The notes below the pieces were generated by a model. It saw only the letters and a list, made by a program, of their open reading frames with translations, had not been told where the DNA came from and did no database searches. Shown piece after piece: positions 11,001 to 26,000 of a stretch of 64,000 bases of DNA. Both the position numbers and the translations under genes were made by a program. This DNA comes from Antedon mediterranea. Taxonomy: Eukaryota; Echinodermata; Crinoidea; Comatulida; Antedonidae. Every line of letters begins with the position of its first letter. Within the stretch, counting starts at the first letter, position 1. The DNA is taken from contig NC_092672.1 in the NCBI RefSeq assembly GCF_964355755.1, positions 11,464,501-11,528,500 of the forward strand, written 5' to 3'.

Positions 11001-14000
11001 TGCAAATGTTTTTCAATTTAAAATAAATCCTTGAAAGTGACAGTTCAATGAAGATGTACCATGAACTATCTGACCGATTACAAATGAAAACGTTCAAAAT
11101 ATATGCATGGCAATTTACTACTATTATTATTATTCCATCTGAAAATAACACATTTGATTATTTGCGATGGATCTATCAACAGTTTTGACAGTTGTCTAAT
11201 GTCTGAATAAGCTCTACATTATCTTACTTTTAAAATGATTATATACTAGTATGTCTTTATTTATAGGCTTAACGCTTCGTTTTTGGGACATTAAACATTT
11301 GAGATACAGATCAGGTAAAATGTGCACTGCATGTATAAATGCATCTCGACTCTGCACATCTTGAGATTTCTAACATCTTGAATAAATTTATTGTTAGACT
11401 TGAGTCATTGATAAATGTATCTAACAATGTTTGGTTTTTTTTTTTCAGAATACTATACTATTAATAATTTTTATGCTGTGATCTTAATTTAGATTTTGTT
11501 TTAACTTGAAAAAATTAGGATACATACAGAGGGCAGTATAATCTAAATTAACTGAACATTATTTTTTAAATGTATAAATGAATTTTATGTAATTACATCT
11601 ACTAATGATATTTTGCTTATGCTATTTGGAATCACTTTATCTTCAGCAATAAAGTATATTAAAAAGTCCTCAATTCAAAATTTAACTCTTGACAAAAAAA
11701 CAAATACAGTATTGAATTTGAGAATGCACCTGGGATGTCTTGTAGCTGCCAAAGTAGGCCTATTTGTGACAGAGATGGTGAATAGTAGACCACTCAATGA
11801 AGACTTAAACTATGATTGTGTACATGATAATGATGAGAAAGAACAGCAACTTACAATTAACAAAAATGTGGACAGAGCTGATAAATGATAGACCACTGAA
11901 GGAAGACCACAGTGTCCTGAATTGTGATAGCTGGCATTGGCACTTGATAGAAAGAAGGAAGATTGTAGAAAGAAATAGGGCCTGTTTGTAGGGGTTGAAA
12001 ATACCAGCTTATTCCCGATTTCCGTTCGCGTGGCCCAATTAACTTTTGCCTCAGGCTACAAAAAATTCGAGGAAAAATGTTCACCAAATTTGCAGGTTAT
12101 TTCAGCGATAATCCAATTATACTCGGCCTTCGGGGATAATAAATCTCCCGATAGAGGCTTAGTGTCAAATTTTGACCTTTTGATTTGTAAACATCCGGCC
12201 GGTCGGTCAGAGTGCATGCATCGCGTCGGTGGTGCGTGTCCGGCTTTCTTGTTATTAGCGTCGTCTCTTCTCTCGCATGTTTAGTTGTTGTGTGTGTGGA
12301 TAGACAATCTAGAGAAGATCAGAATTCTGTTTTTATTTTAATTTGTATTGCTTTACCTGACATCGCCTTTACCTTTAATTCTGTCGTTTTATTAATACCG
12401 GGACCAATACCGAGGCTTCCACCAGTGCTTTAATAAGCATTTCGGGGAACGCCAAGGTTCAAGAACGTCTTGACGGCACAAAAAGAAACAATGCTGTATA
12501 CGGGCAAATCAAGGCCCAGTTGAACGAGATAGGGTTTGCGTATGATGTAACGCAAATCAAGAACAAATGCAAACACCTCAAAAGGCTGTATACTGAGGCG
12601 AAGGACGAGCAAGGCAAATCAGGACATGGTACAACAGAATGGCCATATTTTGAAGAAATGGACGCCGTGTTCGGCGATCGACCAGCTACAAAGCAGGTAC
12701 ATATTGCTCAATATTGCTCAATATAGGCCTGGCCCTAGCCCTCCACATGGACATCTAGGTAGGTCTAATCATATATATATATATATATAATTAATTTGTT
12801 TCAAAATAAAACGTACAAAAAGTAGCCATATTTCAAACTGATTTCTGTTCTTTCTTGTAGACCGCTTAGTAGGCCTAGCTGGTCGGTGGTGTTTCGTGTA
12901 ACATTGGGCTCAAATTCTTCGTCAAGGAGTAAAACAATGGTCGTCAGGAGAAGGCATATTTCGGCAGGATTATCGGCGTTAAGAGGCATAAGGTTTGTCG
13001 CAAGGATAAGTAGTGTAAAAGGTAGCAAGTAATTGTTATTGTAAAGAAAGATCGCGAGTAAAAAATATACAACACGAAACTAGCGCGCGAAAATGGGGTC
13101 GTAGGTTGTAAAGACAACTGACCTTAAAACGTAGTTTCCGGTTTGTGATTCGTCGATTAAGCATTTAAGCGGTTAAATATTTCAAGTACGAACAACGCTC
13201 AATTTATAACCCGAGGCATGGGTGAAATTAAGCGCTTATTTTAACCACCGTACGAACACGACCATAGAGTAGATTTACCCATACAGTATTTAGCAGCAGT
13301 CTTACGGAGCCTCAACAAATGAATGAACCTATATGAATACTTTATATAAAATTGAAAGAAGGCAGTAGAAACAGTATCCAACAAATAAAATGTCACCAGT
13401 AGAAGACTACAACATCATTGGTTATAAAGATATGTTGGCAAGAATGCTTGCTAGAAGGAAAAAGAAGATTATAGAAAATGTATCTAATTATTGGAGTGGA
13501 GCTGTACAGTAGTTGGTATTTATCAAATGCTTGCCTTCTTCCAATCCCAAGTTCTACGGTTAAATCCTGAACTTGTGACAACTCTTTCAAATGAGATTTT
13601 ATAATTATAAATGATAAAATAGTTTGTTAATCATGTAATTGGCAAGTTGCTTGCTGTTAGTGTTAGATGCGTGTGAAGTAGACCAGAAATATAAGAAGAT
13701 AACATCCTCCTAAATTTACCAATTTTTATATATTTGTTTTTCATGTGAAGTGTGTGTAAACGCATTTTTTTAAAGGAGTAGTTACACATTGCTTTCATTA
13801 TTCATTTGCGAACAGCTTGTGACACTTTTTATTTACCATGACATAATCTTAAATGAACAGTTACACATATTTGCTGTCTGTCGTATTTCATTTACAAACT
13901 ATATGGAGTTCTCTATTACAAACTATGACATCTTATTAAAGGGACATGCATGTATTCGATCCTTGATTTAACATACAAAAAGAATAAAACTAAAATTTAC

Positions 14001-17000
14001 AACATTTTTATATTATTAAGCGTTCATTCAAACTGATTAATTAGCAATATTCTGGACAAAGTCTCCCGACATTGAAAGGCTTAATTGTACCTTACATTGA
14101 GTGGTCTATTTTTAGATTTTCGATTGTTGTTTTTTTTCAATTGGTAAACAAAAAATGTTACTGTGTTCACACACTAGAGTTAAGCATGTATAAAACAGAG
14201 TTAAGCTGAGCACAATCGTATTAGAGTTACATCAAATGTACTGTAAATGTGTGAGTGACTTTGCCAAATCTTTGACTCTAATATAGGTTTCACTTCAGTA
14301 GTCCTACTGTAGTACATTTTAATTAATCTTATAAGACAAAAAACACCGAAAAAGTTTTAAATATTGATCGATTTTTTTCAAACAACATACAGTACTCTTT
14401 AAACCTCTCCAGAGGTCATGATGATGTGAAATGCCAACATCTGCAACATCTTCATCAAAATCTATAAATTGGCATACTTGGTATACTTAAAACATTAAAA
14501 AAAAAAATAATTTAATCAAAATTAACTATGAAAAGAGAATAAGAAATTGAGCAAAGACCTCCAGGCTAGTATAACCTTTAAAAGTGAAATATCTAACCCC
14601 TGAGTTGATTAAATACCATCTGAATGATGAAATTGCTAATAGTACCTACTTCAATGGACCACCTTTCAACAGATATCCTTTCTATAGGTGTTAAAAAGTA
14701 GTTTACATCTGGGTATATTTACCACAGAGGTGAAGTCTGTAGACCTGCCTAATTGGCCATAACCTTCAATATTTACTTGTTAACCACAATTATAATGTGA
14801 TAGACAGGTCTGAGCAGCAACTCCAAATAGGCTTGAAAAAGTAGAGTACTGTATTAAAAGGGGTCTCCATCAATGGTTGCTATGCTTTGAACTTGGGATT
14901 GAGTAGAAGACATTGCCAGAGTAGGCCTAGAAAGAAATATGAAAAAAAAACAGTTAAAGCCCCATTCCCTACGTTTTTTAGATCTAATTTAAGATCACAA
15001 ACTATATTTAATGTAAAAATAATACTATATGGTCCTATTGCGATAACTTTTTTCGTCTTTAAACGGTTAAAAATGTGAAAAATAAATCGATTTTAATAAT
15101 TATAGCGGCCCGCTATAAATCCCAAAATGCATTGCGCGCGGATTGATATTTTTGTTTTTCACCTGTAATTCGCCCACTTTTCGATCGATCGTGAAGCCAA
15201 AACAAATGGAAGACTCCTAACTTTTCAGCGAAAATACCGGGTGTTCCCCAATTTGTATCAACGGAGTCTGGCAAAAATAGAAAGACAATTAATGCAGCAA
15301 CTATACAACGTCAGCCTAGGTATATAGCTAGCGTACGATGTTCGTACGTTACCGATGTTTACCAGCTAGGCCTACAAAACTAAGCCTAGCTAGGCTAGGC
15401 CTGAGACCGTCCACGAGAGGTCGATCGCCGCGAGCTACTTAGGTAGTGCATTGTTTCTCACTTTTTATCATAATTTACCATAAAACGTACATTTAAGACA
15501 AGGAATGACATGGTTTAATGTTTTTAAAGTGATATATATGTATTATTTTCCAAAAAACGTCCAAAATTGCAGGGAAGGGGTCTTTAATAGAAATATAATA
15601 AATCAAATGTTCCATCATTTCATTAATCAGGAATCTAAACTGTAAATGAGTAGTTAACAGGGAAGTTTCTTAACCTTTGACCCTTTAAAAACAAAACTGA
15701 AAACTCCTTGGAGAGAGAAATATAAAAGTCAACTTAATCGATTGTATTTGATAAACGTACCATTAAATTGAAAATAGAAAGTAAGTTGTTCACAAAAGAT
15801 TGATCTACATGGTATACTTCTAATTAAAGATATACTATATTTGACAGCCTAATCATAGCATTTACTAAAAATATAGATTACATAGCCAGTATTTCTTAAA
15901 GAACCAACTTACATGATTCGTGATATATACTAAATAAAATCGATTGAAAGTTAAATTCAGAAAACTGGGTTACGTTATGCCATTTCCTCCAGGGTTACTA
16001 TTTTTTGTCAATTCGTATAAATTGTAAAAAATTATTTATAAGAAAAAGTCATCAATCGAAATGTAAAAAATGTCGGATAAAAATAATATAGGTTTTAAAA
16101 TGTGTTCGTCATGAACTATATCCACGTACAGACATATTATCTAAGCCAATATTTGCCCATTAACGGTTAAGACTGAAGGCTTATGTAACCTGACCACTTG
16201 ATGTCCATATTTATCGTCATTCGAGGGTAACTTTTCATTCATGGCACACTCATTCCTGCTGGAAATTGTTACATCGAACCCTGTCCTTCATATTAGTCAT
16301 ACTAAAGAAAGATACTTTGCTACTTAACCGCCTTTGTTTCAAAGAGCGTGCTGCATACTCTAGGCACAAATAAGAGAGTTGTTAATTTGTGCATGTGTAC
16401 CCCTGTGACCTACACACAATCTAGACTACATTCTACCTGCCTAGCTGTCAATCTGCTATAATTACCATTTGTTCGATGCATTCTTGATGATGAGGAAGTT
16501 TTTAAAATATTGTGTTATTTGTAAATTAGTTGTCAATGTTAATGTTATGGTAAAACTATAATGAAAAAGGTTGTGATTCCTTCTTTTAATATTTATCTGA
16601 TTGCTTCCAAGAACATTTTCTTGAATATGAAAAAGAAAACCCATTTTTATGATTGTATGTGCACCACATGACGGAGCATGCATATGACAATAAATATTTT
16701 GCATATGATTACAAATGTGCATGAATAATGCATGAGATTCATTTGCATATTGAATAACTTTATTTAATTGCAAGCTATTAGTTTTGGGGTGAAAACAAAT
16801 TGGAGGAAACAGGATTTTTTTTTGCCTTCTTGAGCATTATAATATTAATAAACAAATCATTTTTTTAAGTATAACTATGTATGATCATTTTAAATAAATA
16901 TTAACATTTATTTTTTTTATTTAAATTGGAATTATTATAAAAGGTTTTTTAAATACTTATTTCCAGTAGTAATATTGTATGCAAGCTGTATGTGAATAAA

Positions 17001-20000
17001 ATACATTTATAGTATGTTCTTATTACATTTTGTCAGTAAAATCATGTCAGGTTTACACACTTAAATGTGTTTACTTCTCTGCTAATACTTTAGTTGTACG
17101 TCAATCATTGAAACATATATTGCAAAATGCTGTGCGTTCTGAATGCTAATATAAGAACCCGCTTCTTACATTCACTTCAATCACATCGCAGCAAATTTAC
17201 CCAATTCATTCTCACAGATCATTTCATTGTGATTCCTATGTCGTTTTGCCGATGATAATGCTATCTGGAACCCATTTATTTGATCGTCTAAGTGTTTATT
17301 AAGTAGACGTCAGCTCGCCGTGGTCTTTATCATTCTGTCGTGATTATATCATCTTTAATTCAACTGCTGTAACTCGTTTGTGAATATAGAATTATAAAGA
17401 AGAGCTATTTATTTAAAGTGTTTTTATACATCAAGTGAGAATAACAAAATTTTCATTAGACTAAAACAGGTATCTATTTTATTGTAGATTAACACAATAA
17501 ATATTGTGTTTAATGTTTTTAATTTAATAGCATGTAAGTTTTACTATGACATAATGATTTCTGATGAATATGTTTTCTTATAAGTTGTACATATTAAAGT
17601 TGAGTGGCCGAGCAGTGAAAGCATGGGAACCGCAAACCATATACTGTAGTAGCAATACAATCCCTTGAGAATAGTATGATTGAAAATGTTCATCTGGTTT
17701 GTAGATATAAGTTATTTTGGAAATATTCTTTTTTTCAAACCAACAATTAGTAAACTAACCTTCTTGACAGTTTCGCTGTCCTGATCGGACAGCTTCTTCA
17801 GAAATAATGACGATCTATCATCAAACAGATTGACCTCTAGAGGGCCTATTCTGTTTAATGACAGGGTCATACACGTGACTGAGTTGGTGGGCGCCCTCGT
17901 CTCTGTTGATTGATTTGGTTTCCTCGTCGGCGGATCCAAATGGCTTCCCTGATGCTTCTCTTGAGAATAGTTCTGGTGGTAGAACAAATCTTCTCGGAAA
18001 AGGAGGTTCAGTTTACACATCTGGCTTCTGTGCACCCAGTCCATCTTTCGAAACAGAAAGGTATACCCCAGTGAACTGGTCTATCTTATATTCACTGCAC
18101 TGTGGCTGCCTTATATGTCCGCCGCTGGGGGCTTAATCCGAAGTGTCTCAACTGAGGATTAATATCAAACAATAAACTATATTTATTATATTCTATTCTT
18201 AAACTAGCACTTAAAATACGTTGATGTGTGACACAAACTCTTCTATAATTCTAGAGAATAATTAAGACAAAAATTTAATTTTTCATCATCATCATTGTTT
18301 TGATAAACAATGTAAAATTAAGCGTTCGAATTGGAAAACAGACAGGAAAATTGTTTACTACTACACTAGGAGTACCACAAGGTGACTGTATGTCTCCGAT
18401 ACTGTTCACACTATACCTAGCAAAGGCACTCGAATCAGCAAACACAACACCACTACCCCTACAACAGCTTAATATCCAGATGCAGTATGCAGATGACATT
18501 TCATTTATTAGCGACTCAAAAGAACACATAACTAAAATAAAGAAAAATGTAACAGAGAAATTAGCAGAATTCAATCTAAAGATAAACGAAAGTAAAACAG
18601 AAGAATACCTAATAGGAAGAAACACCGATAGTAAATGGGAAGAATGCAAATACCTCGGTAGTAACTTGGACACAGAAAAAGACATTAAAAGAAGAAAATC
18701 ACTAGCAGCTATGGCATATAACAAGCTGAAGTCGTCGCTAGAACACAAAACGATGTCTATAGACGTGAAATCCCGTTTGTTTGACGCATACATAGCAAGT
18801 ATTTTCTTATATAACAGTGAACTCTGGGTACTAAACAAAAAATTACAAGAGAGTATAGATATATATCACAGGAAAATGTTGCGAAAGATGATAGATATTA
18901 AATTAACAGATAGAGTGTGTAACACGAAAATATACAAGATAACAAAACAAGAAGAATGGAGTAAAAGAATTAAACGAAGGAGACTAAAATGGTATGGACA
19001 CATAATTAGATTACCGGATGATACCCCAATCAAACAAACAATGAAGGAAACTAACAGGAAAGTAAAACGACCCGTAGGAAGACTAAGAAATAACTGGATG
19101 AATCAAATAAAGAAAGACTTACAAGGACTAGTAGACACTAACACAATAACAAACCATCCTGCCATAAACAGACAAAAATGGAAACAAATTGTGGAAAGCG
19201 TAATGTCGGAAGACGGAAAACGAAAACGTTAGCAACAACAACAACATCATCATCATCTATACTGTGCAGAACTCATTTGAGTATAGTGACATAGGTTGGT
19301 CACATGTCTATACTGTAATAATAATGGTTGTTTATTGGATATATATTGGCATACCCCAAAAATTAAATAACATTATAATAAAAAAAAAGGATATAAATAA
19401 TCATTAGTAAGAGTTCTGAAGAAAAAAAACGGTGAAAACATTTGTCTAGCTGTAACACCTGTTTATAGTTACTATAGTAACCAGTCTCCACCAACATCAT
19501 TATTATCCTCATGTAACTTATTTTAATTGTAGTATGCATGGATATTATTCCTGGGGGCGTACATCCAGTTGCTACACACCAGGAATACTGGCTAACCTTA
19601 GCGTCGTCTTAGAAATGCAGTTAGAAGACATAGTGGCAACTGTTTTTAATTAGTACTCTATATAGACATTTGCATAGAAGTTTCTTCAACTTTATTTTCC
19701 TGCAGTTTCTTAATTCTTCTTAACTGTACATAATTGAATTACAACCTTTTAAATAACAACATCAGTTGAATAAATGTACTTGATTTAATAATGAGCATTC
19801 TGAACACTGCCCTCTGCAAGTTATTCATTGTATTAAATACTAGTAGACCACGGAGGTATAATACCTTCATGGGTAGGCCTACTAGACTATAGTAGATTAA
19901 TTTCATGCATGATGAATGAATTTCTTAACTTGGTTGAAACATTTTTTTTATGCTCTGTTTAACCATGAAACTATTTTTGTTTGATTTTTATCAAATATTC

Positions 20001-23000
20001 TTGGTAGTGTTTGATGAAACAGAACAGCAAAAGTTTTTTTTTTTCAAATTGTAACTTGGCAACACATAATTTTTTACATTCAGTTACAATTATGCATGTG
20101 TAACTCTAAATTAACTTCAAATCTCTAAATTATGTAGTTTGTAAAAATATTTAGGAGAATTTTACCCATTATTTGAACTTTTTTCTCTTAGTATGTCAAA
20201 TGTATTCAAATGGAACATTTAAGTCTTTGTTGCTATGGCAATAGGAAATTAATCACAGTAAACTAGTTGTGAGTGGCTTATAATGGCCTCTTTAAATTGA
20301 ACGTAAGTTTTGTACAATTTCAAATATATACGATAATGAGTAATATGACGAAAATAATAGTTCATATCATAATTAAATCATAGAGATATAATTCATTATT
20401 TGATGTTTTATGATGAAAATGAATTTTAGAACCAAAACATATCAGTTGCAAAGATTTTAATCTGGTGATACAAATTAGAGATGATCTGTTTGTTCTAATT
20501 ATGTCTTACATTGTCAGAATCACTCAAAGGACGTCGAGTCGGCGACTCAAATCTAGAATTAGTGTGAATATCTATAGAAGTTCTGACAATTTAACTCAGA
20601 TTGGAATGTCAGTCTACCATATTTAGAGTCAGTTTTCTTTATGAATAAAAATATAACAAGAATACAAAATTGTTATACAGTATAAAGAAAAAACTGGATT
20701 TGGTTATAATCGCAGTTGGTTTCATGACAATTTGTCTGGTATAGCATTTAGCTGTCACAGTTTATATTTTTAAAAGTCCATGTTCAAATCCTCTGTCACT
20801 TCTATGATTACATAAAACTGGCAAGTAAAATGTGGTGATAACTCAAAATGATCTAAAAAATCTTATGAATAAAGAATATATAATATATATTATATGGCTG
20901 TGGCTTGGTGGTTATGATGCTTGGCTACCAATCTAAGGGTCCTGGGTTCAAGTCCTGTCATATGTCAGGGTTTTTTTCTCATGACAATTTACAACTCCAC
21001 TCCCAAAGACTTAATAATAAGTCTTTGTTTATGTAGAGCATCTTGTGTATATGTTTGTCTTGTGAAATTATTAAATAGTTTATCCATCCTGTAATTGGCG
21101 GGTTACTCGCTGTTGGATGAGTATGAAATAAAATAAAAATAAAATATAAATATGCATCAGAAAAATATATCATAAGAGTATTGAATCGACACTTGGTCTT
21201 TGGTGTACAAGTCTCAAACCCATCCTCACCAGATCACTAGTATGGAAACATTTTCACATTGACAAAATTTATTTTTCTTTGTATGGGCTAATTAAAATCT
21301 TATATCCCTAGCCATCAAGCAAAATTGGTGATATGCCAGGATAGTGATCTAGAGGATTCATTTGTTTGCTACAATTCAGGAGTACTGACATATCATGATA
21401 ATTATGATATTTGTTTTTATCCCGTTATTGTCTACAACAATTGGTTGAAATTTATGTTAGTGCAAGTTTTCCGTATTTCTATGCTCTATATATAAAAACT
21501 TTATCATATTATTTTGGTATTTTTACATTAATTTATCATTTTGTAATAGTTTGAAATAGTCTACTTTTTACAAATTCCAATGCAACAATTTTGCTTTATC
21601 TGAACAGCAATTCAGATATCTGTCCATTTATTTTTCTCATTTGTAACAATTCAAATTCATCAAAAGCCATAAAATTCATATTCTCCAGAGGGAGTGACAA
21701 CTGAAGATGGAAGTGTAAGTTTGTTCCTTGTAATGACCACAATCCCCATTGATTCTGCATTAAGTAGTTAGTGTTATGAATAGAAGAAAATAGAAATATT
21801 CAAACTATCCAGACTCCTACTGTCTCACCAAGGAATAACTTTGCATACGACCCAATTTCACTAATAGTTTCAATAAAAACAATTTCCAAACTATATGACA
21901 TTACTTACACATTTAATGCATGATTTTACGTCGATCATTTGCCTGAAATATTTCTTGTCGAATGTTGCTGTTTTGACATAAATTGAATGGATTTAGAACA
22001 TTCATGTTATAAAATATCCAAGAGAAAGTGTTTTTTGGGAAAAAAATAATGAATTTACTATTATCACTTATTTTGACCTTCTGTGACAAAAGTAGGATAC
22101 ATTTTAGTAACAAGTCAACATAAGTCTTCGTTTATGTCAAAAATCTCAGATAGCTACATAATTTACAGCTTGCTACTAAATCAATGTACATTAATTTTCA
22201 CATTTATAATTTTATGGTGTTTTTTTTTAAATTTGTTGATACATTTTATATGTATATACTTTGGTGGTTAATCATGTCACACTTTTTAGATTAGTCAATT
22301 TTGAAATGTTAGTCTTTTTTTTATATAAAAATCAAGTTCATAATAAAGGTTAAACCTCTAATTCAGGTCAAGTTTTCTTTTCACTCTAATTAAAATCTAG
22401 ATTTCACTAATAGATAAAAACATGAAAAGGTTCATCCAATGTAATTAAATACTTAATTTTAAATGTGTTTTTTAATGTACTGAACTAATAAACACTACCC
22501 ATTCTAATATGTATTCAATGTAAAATAACATATTTATTGGGCCATCGCACCATCCCCATACCTAAATCATGAAAATGCTTTTGGATTCAAAGAGGTTACT
22601 CTATTTAAATGTAAATTATTTGCTGTTATTTTATTTATATATATTATACAATGTAACTTAACATTTAATTTTGATTTTGTCACCATCAATACCTAAAACT
22701 TTTGAGATGCCTATGGATTCAAAGAAATATAAGATACTTTAACTAACTGAATTCAATGTAAATTATATTTTCTGATTGTAAGGAATAACTTGAATGTTTA
22801 TATGACATTATGAATGATTTTAAAATGCATCAAAAATATTATGATCATTAAATAGAAGTAATATCCGTTGATGTTATATTAAACGTTTGATGGATTTTTA
22901 GCTAAAGTCTTTTTACAGCGATAAATCATTCTATATTTCTTTTTACATTAAAACTTTCTTCGTCTTTAGAATCACATGGTCGACATAACTCAACAAATTC

Positions 23001-26000
23001 TGAACATGTAGTACGTTTGAGAGTAATGTTCTAATGATGGTGTGGGAATTTTTCTGCAGTTGTGATAATTATTATAGTGCGTTCGTGATTTATACTACAA
23101 AGTATATTCGTGCTCTCGGGCAGTGTTTGCCGCATCCCAATTAGTTTCCCAATCCAATCTGTGCTTTGTCCGTAGGGTATTCACGATTCCGTTCTATAAT
23201 CCATCTGTAATCCTACTAATTCTTTTTTAATCCTATTAGAGAGTTTGTACATTTGAGCTGAGAATAAACTATTTCCGCAATTGTCTGTTTGTCATAAATT
23301 CACGAGTTCCACATTAATTATTATACATTACACATTTACACAAACATTATTGTATTAATTATATAAATATTTTAAAATTTTCCTTTATCAGGGCCGTTAG
23401 CCACCAGTAAAAATTCCAACCCACTTTTACACAGGGGATTATTCCTTTTATTCTCAAGGCTACGACACTGTTTGCACTTTATTTTTAACCATTTAAACCA
23501 ATTAAAATAAACAACATTTATTGTGTTATCCAGACTAAAAAAAGGTTCCACATTATATATTCTTTTTGTATTTTACTATTCTTATTTTGTTATAAACTTT
23601 CATTCTTGCCTTTTTTTAAAATAAATGATTTTAATTATCATACTACACTGTAAGCTAAATTTTTTTGTTATATGCCATTTTAAATTTTTATAAAATGTTT
23701 TATTTTAATATTTTACTTACTTACTTGTTTCCAGAGCTCAGCATTTGCTGGATCCGAGGTCAAGGCTAGGCTAGCCCCTCTTGAAAATAACATCAAATCT
23801 TGAATACAGCGCAAATTTTAGAGGGTGGTTGGACCATGCCTGTTTGAGACCTGACTTGAATTGATTAGTTGATCTTGAAGATACTACTGTACATCCTCTG
23901 TAATGAATTCTATAGTTAGCATTCCTTAGTTTCCATTTATTTGATTTGCATCATTTAAACTTTTTTTTAATTGCTTTAATTAAAGTTTTATTTTATTAAC
24001 ATTGTAACAAACAAAATTATTTTTTACTTGAAGAATTTTGTAGACAGAATTTAAAATGTATAAAGGAATTACTTTAGAAGAGCTGTAAACTGAACTCTTA
24101 AATACAAAACAAAAATATACAAAGAAAATAAAAAAAAAAAAATATGTTACAAAAAAAAGATAAAATTTTAATATGAACTAAATTAACATAAGTGATAATC
24201 TATTAAAAACATCAATAGTCATCATATCATTCTCTGAACAATCTCTTTGTTATCAGATATAATGTGTCCTTATCGTTAATTGAACTTTTATCGTAAATTA
24301 CCGACAATTAGCAGGTAAACTGTGTGGCGCTATCATAAATTAATACAAATCTCAGTAAGTTCAGTCTTCTTTGTTTTCAGCGATTGTTCTTCAAGTCTGT
24401 CTACCCCTTCCTCATATCTTTATATATTTATATCTCCCTACGGATTTTCCTCACACTTGCTTTATGTATTTCTGTAACTTTATTTTCTAGTTTTAAGCAC
24501 TACTTTGTCTTTGATTTATGTCTGAATTTTCACCTTTTTCACTCAATGCAAGTTTTATGAGAGTTTTGTGGTTTGGCCATAAACTGAATTGTATATGGAT
24601 TTCCATTTTCAAGTGAATTTTTGCTAGGTTGATGTGTTTGGATAACCAAAAGTCGTAATTATTATTTTTTTTTTTAATTTTTGGCTTTTTGAAATTTATT
24701 ATATTGAACTGTGTGGCTATACAACATAGCTTTATATCATAATTGTGCCCTACTTTTAATAAGAAAATTTTACAAATATTATCAGAATATGATAGAAAAT
24801 TATTTTATATATATATATAATACTGCTATAACTGATATTTAATTCCAGTTTAATAATATAACTCTGAATCTTCTGAAATTATATTTTCCCGGTGGCAATA
24901 AATTGTAAATTTAATCATTCATTTAATATTGCAACACAATTTAGAATTAAAAATAGGTTTTTTCATGAAATTGAAGAAACTAAATAAATTACTAGTTAAC
25001 AATACAGTATATTTAAACAAAATGATTATTAATTGATATCGATATTCAATTAACAGGCAGGTATTTAATTATAAAATGATTTTAATTTTAAAAGGCCTGT
25101 ATGCTAAAGGTAGGCTCCAGGGGTTTTAACAAGTTTTTCAAACTTTTTACTCAATCTATAATACTAGTCTTGGACGATTAAACACTTTAGCATTGTTATT
25201 GATGATTGTAAACTTTAACAAAAATAGAAGTAGCATAATATACATTGAATGCATCATATATTTTAGTTATGTACTTGAGTTACTGAAAACATACTATTAA
25301 TAAAGAAATTTGGTATATGTGGCATTTAAAACAATAATTGAAAAATAACAAATACATATTTGAATTGCTTTTTTGAAGATGAAAGACATGATCAGAATTC
25401 TAAATGATCTTGCAAATTCTATTATATATATAATAATAGTAGTTACATTTTTATGGTTTCTGTTCTTAAATTGTATATTTGTGTTGAAGATAATAATTTA
25501 TAGTAATTGGAAATGAAATAGAATAACATAAACTCAATTGAATTTTCATCAAAGTAGAGCAGTATTAGCTTATAAAGTCGCCATCATATTTGAAGTACGT
25601 GAGTTTTTACAGCGTTGGTGCACAAAGTATTTTGAGTCAGTTTCATTTTTAAATCTTAAGGTGTATTTATTAAATCCAAAAAGAATGGTTTTCTTTAAAA
25701 CCAATTTTAGTAGTTATTTCTTTTTGGAATGGGTTATCTCCTTCTTTGTTCATCAGGTTTGATTGGTAATGGTAAAATGATGATACCATTCTTTCAAAAT
25801 ACAGTTTTTAAACCATATGCTATAGATATTTTCGTTTTAGTTTGGCCTGTTTTTTGACCTTGTATCAGTATCTAAATTCTTATTATTAATTTAATTGTTT
25901 GCATATACTACTGTATATATTATTTATAATTGAGAACAATTATAGTTTTTTTTAATTCTGTGGCATTTAATTTTGATTTTCTTGCATTAACATTTGTATT

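Noticed and set aside
17586-17660. tRNA-Ser-like head (gagtggccgagcagtgaaagc)
   Set aside because: The A-box similarity is suggestive of a SINE head, but no B box or family tail could be seen.
18275-18838. 187-codon frame on the - strand
   Set aside because: It lies opposite a reverse transcriptase frame with clear motifs and has no domain itself.
20898-20970. tRNA gene
   Set aside because: A and B boxes are present, but there is no pairing acceptor stem, and the element continues into a SINE tail shared by other copies.
23710-23890. GC-richer stretch as a possible exon or old repeat
   Set aside because: No stop-free frame with a recognisable domain and no good splice borders.
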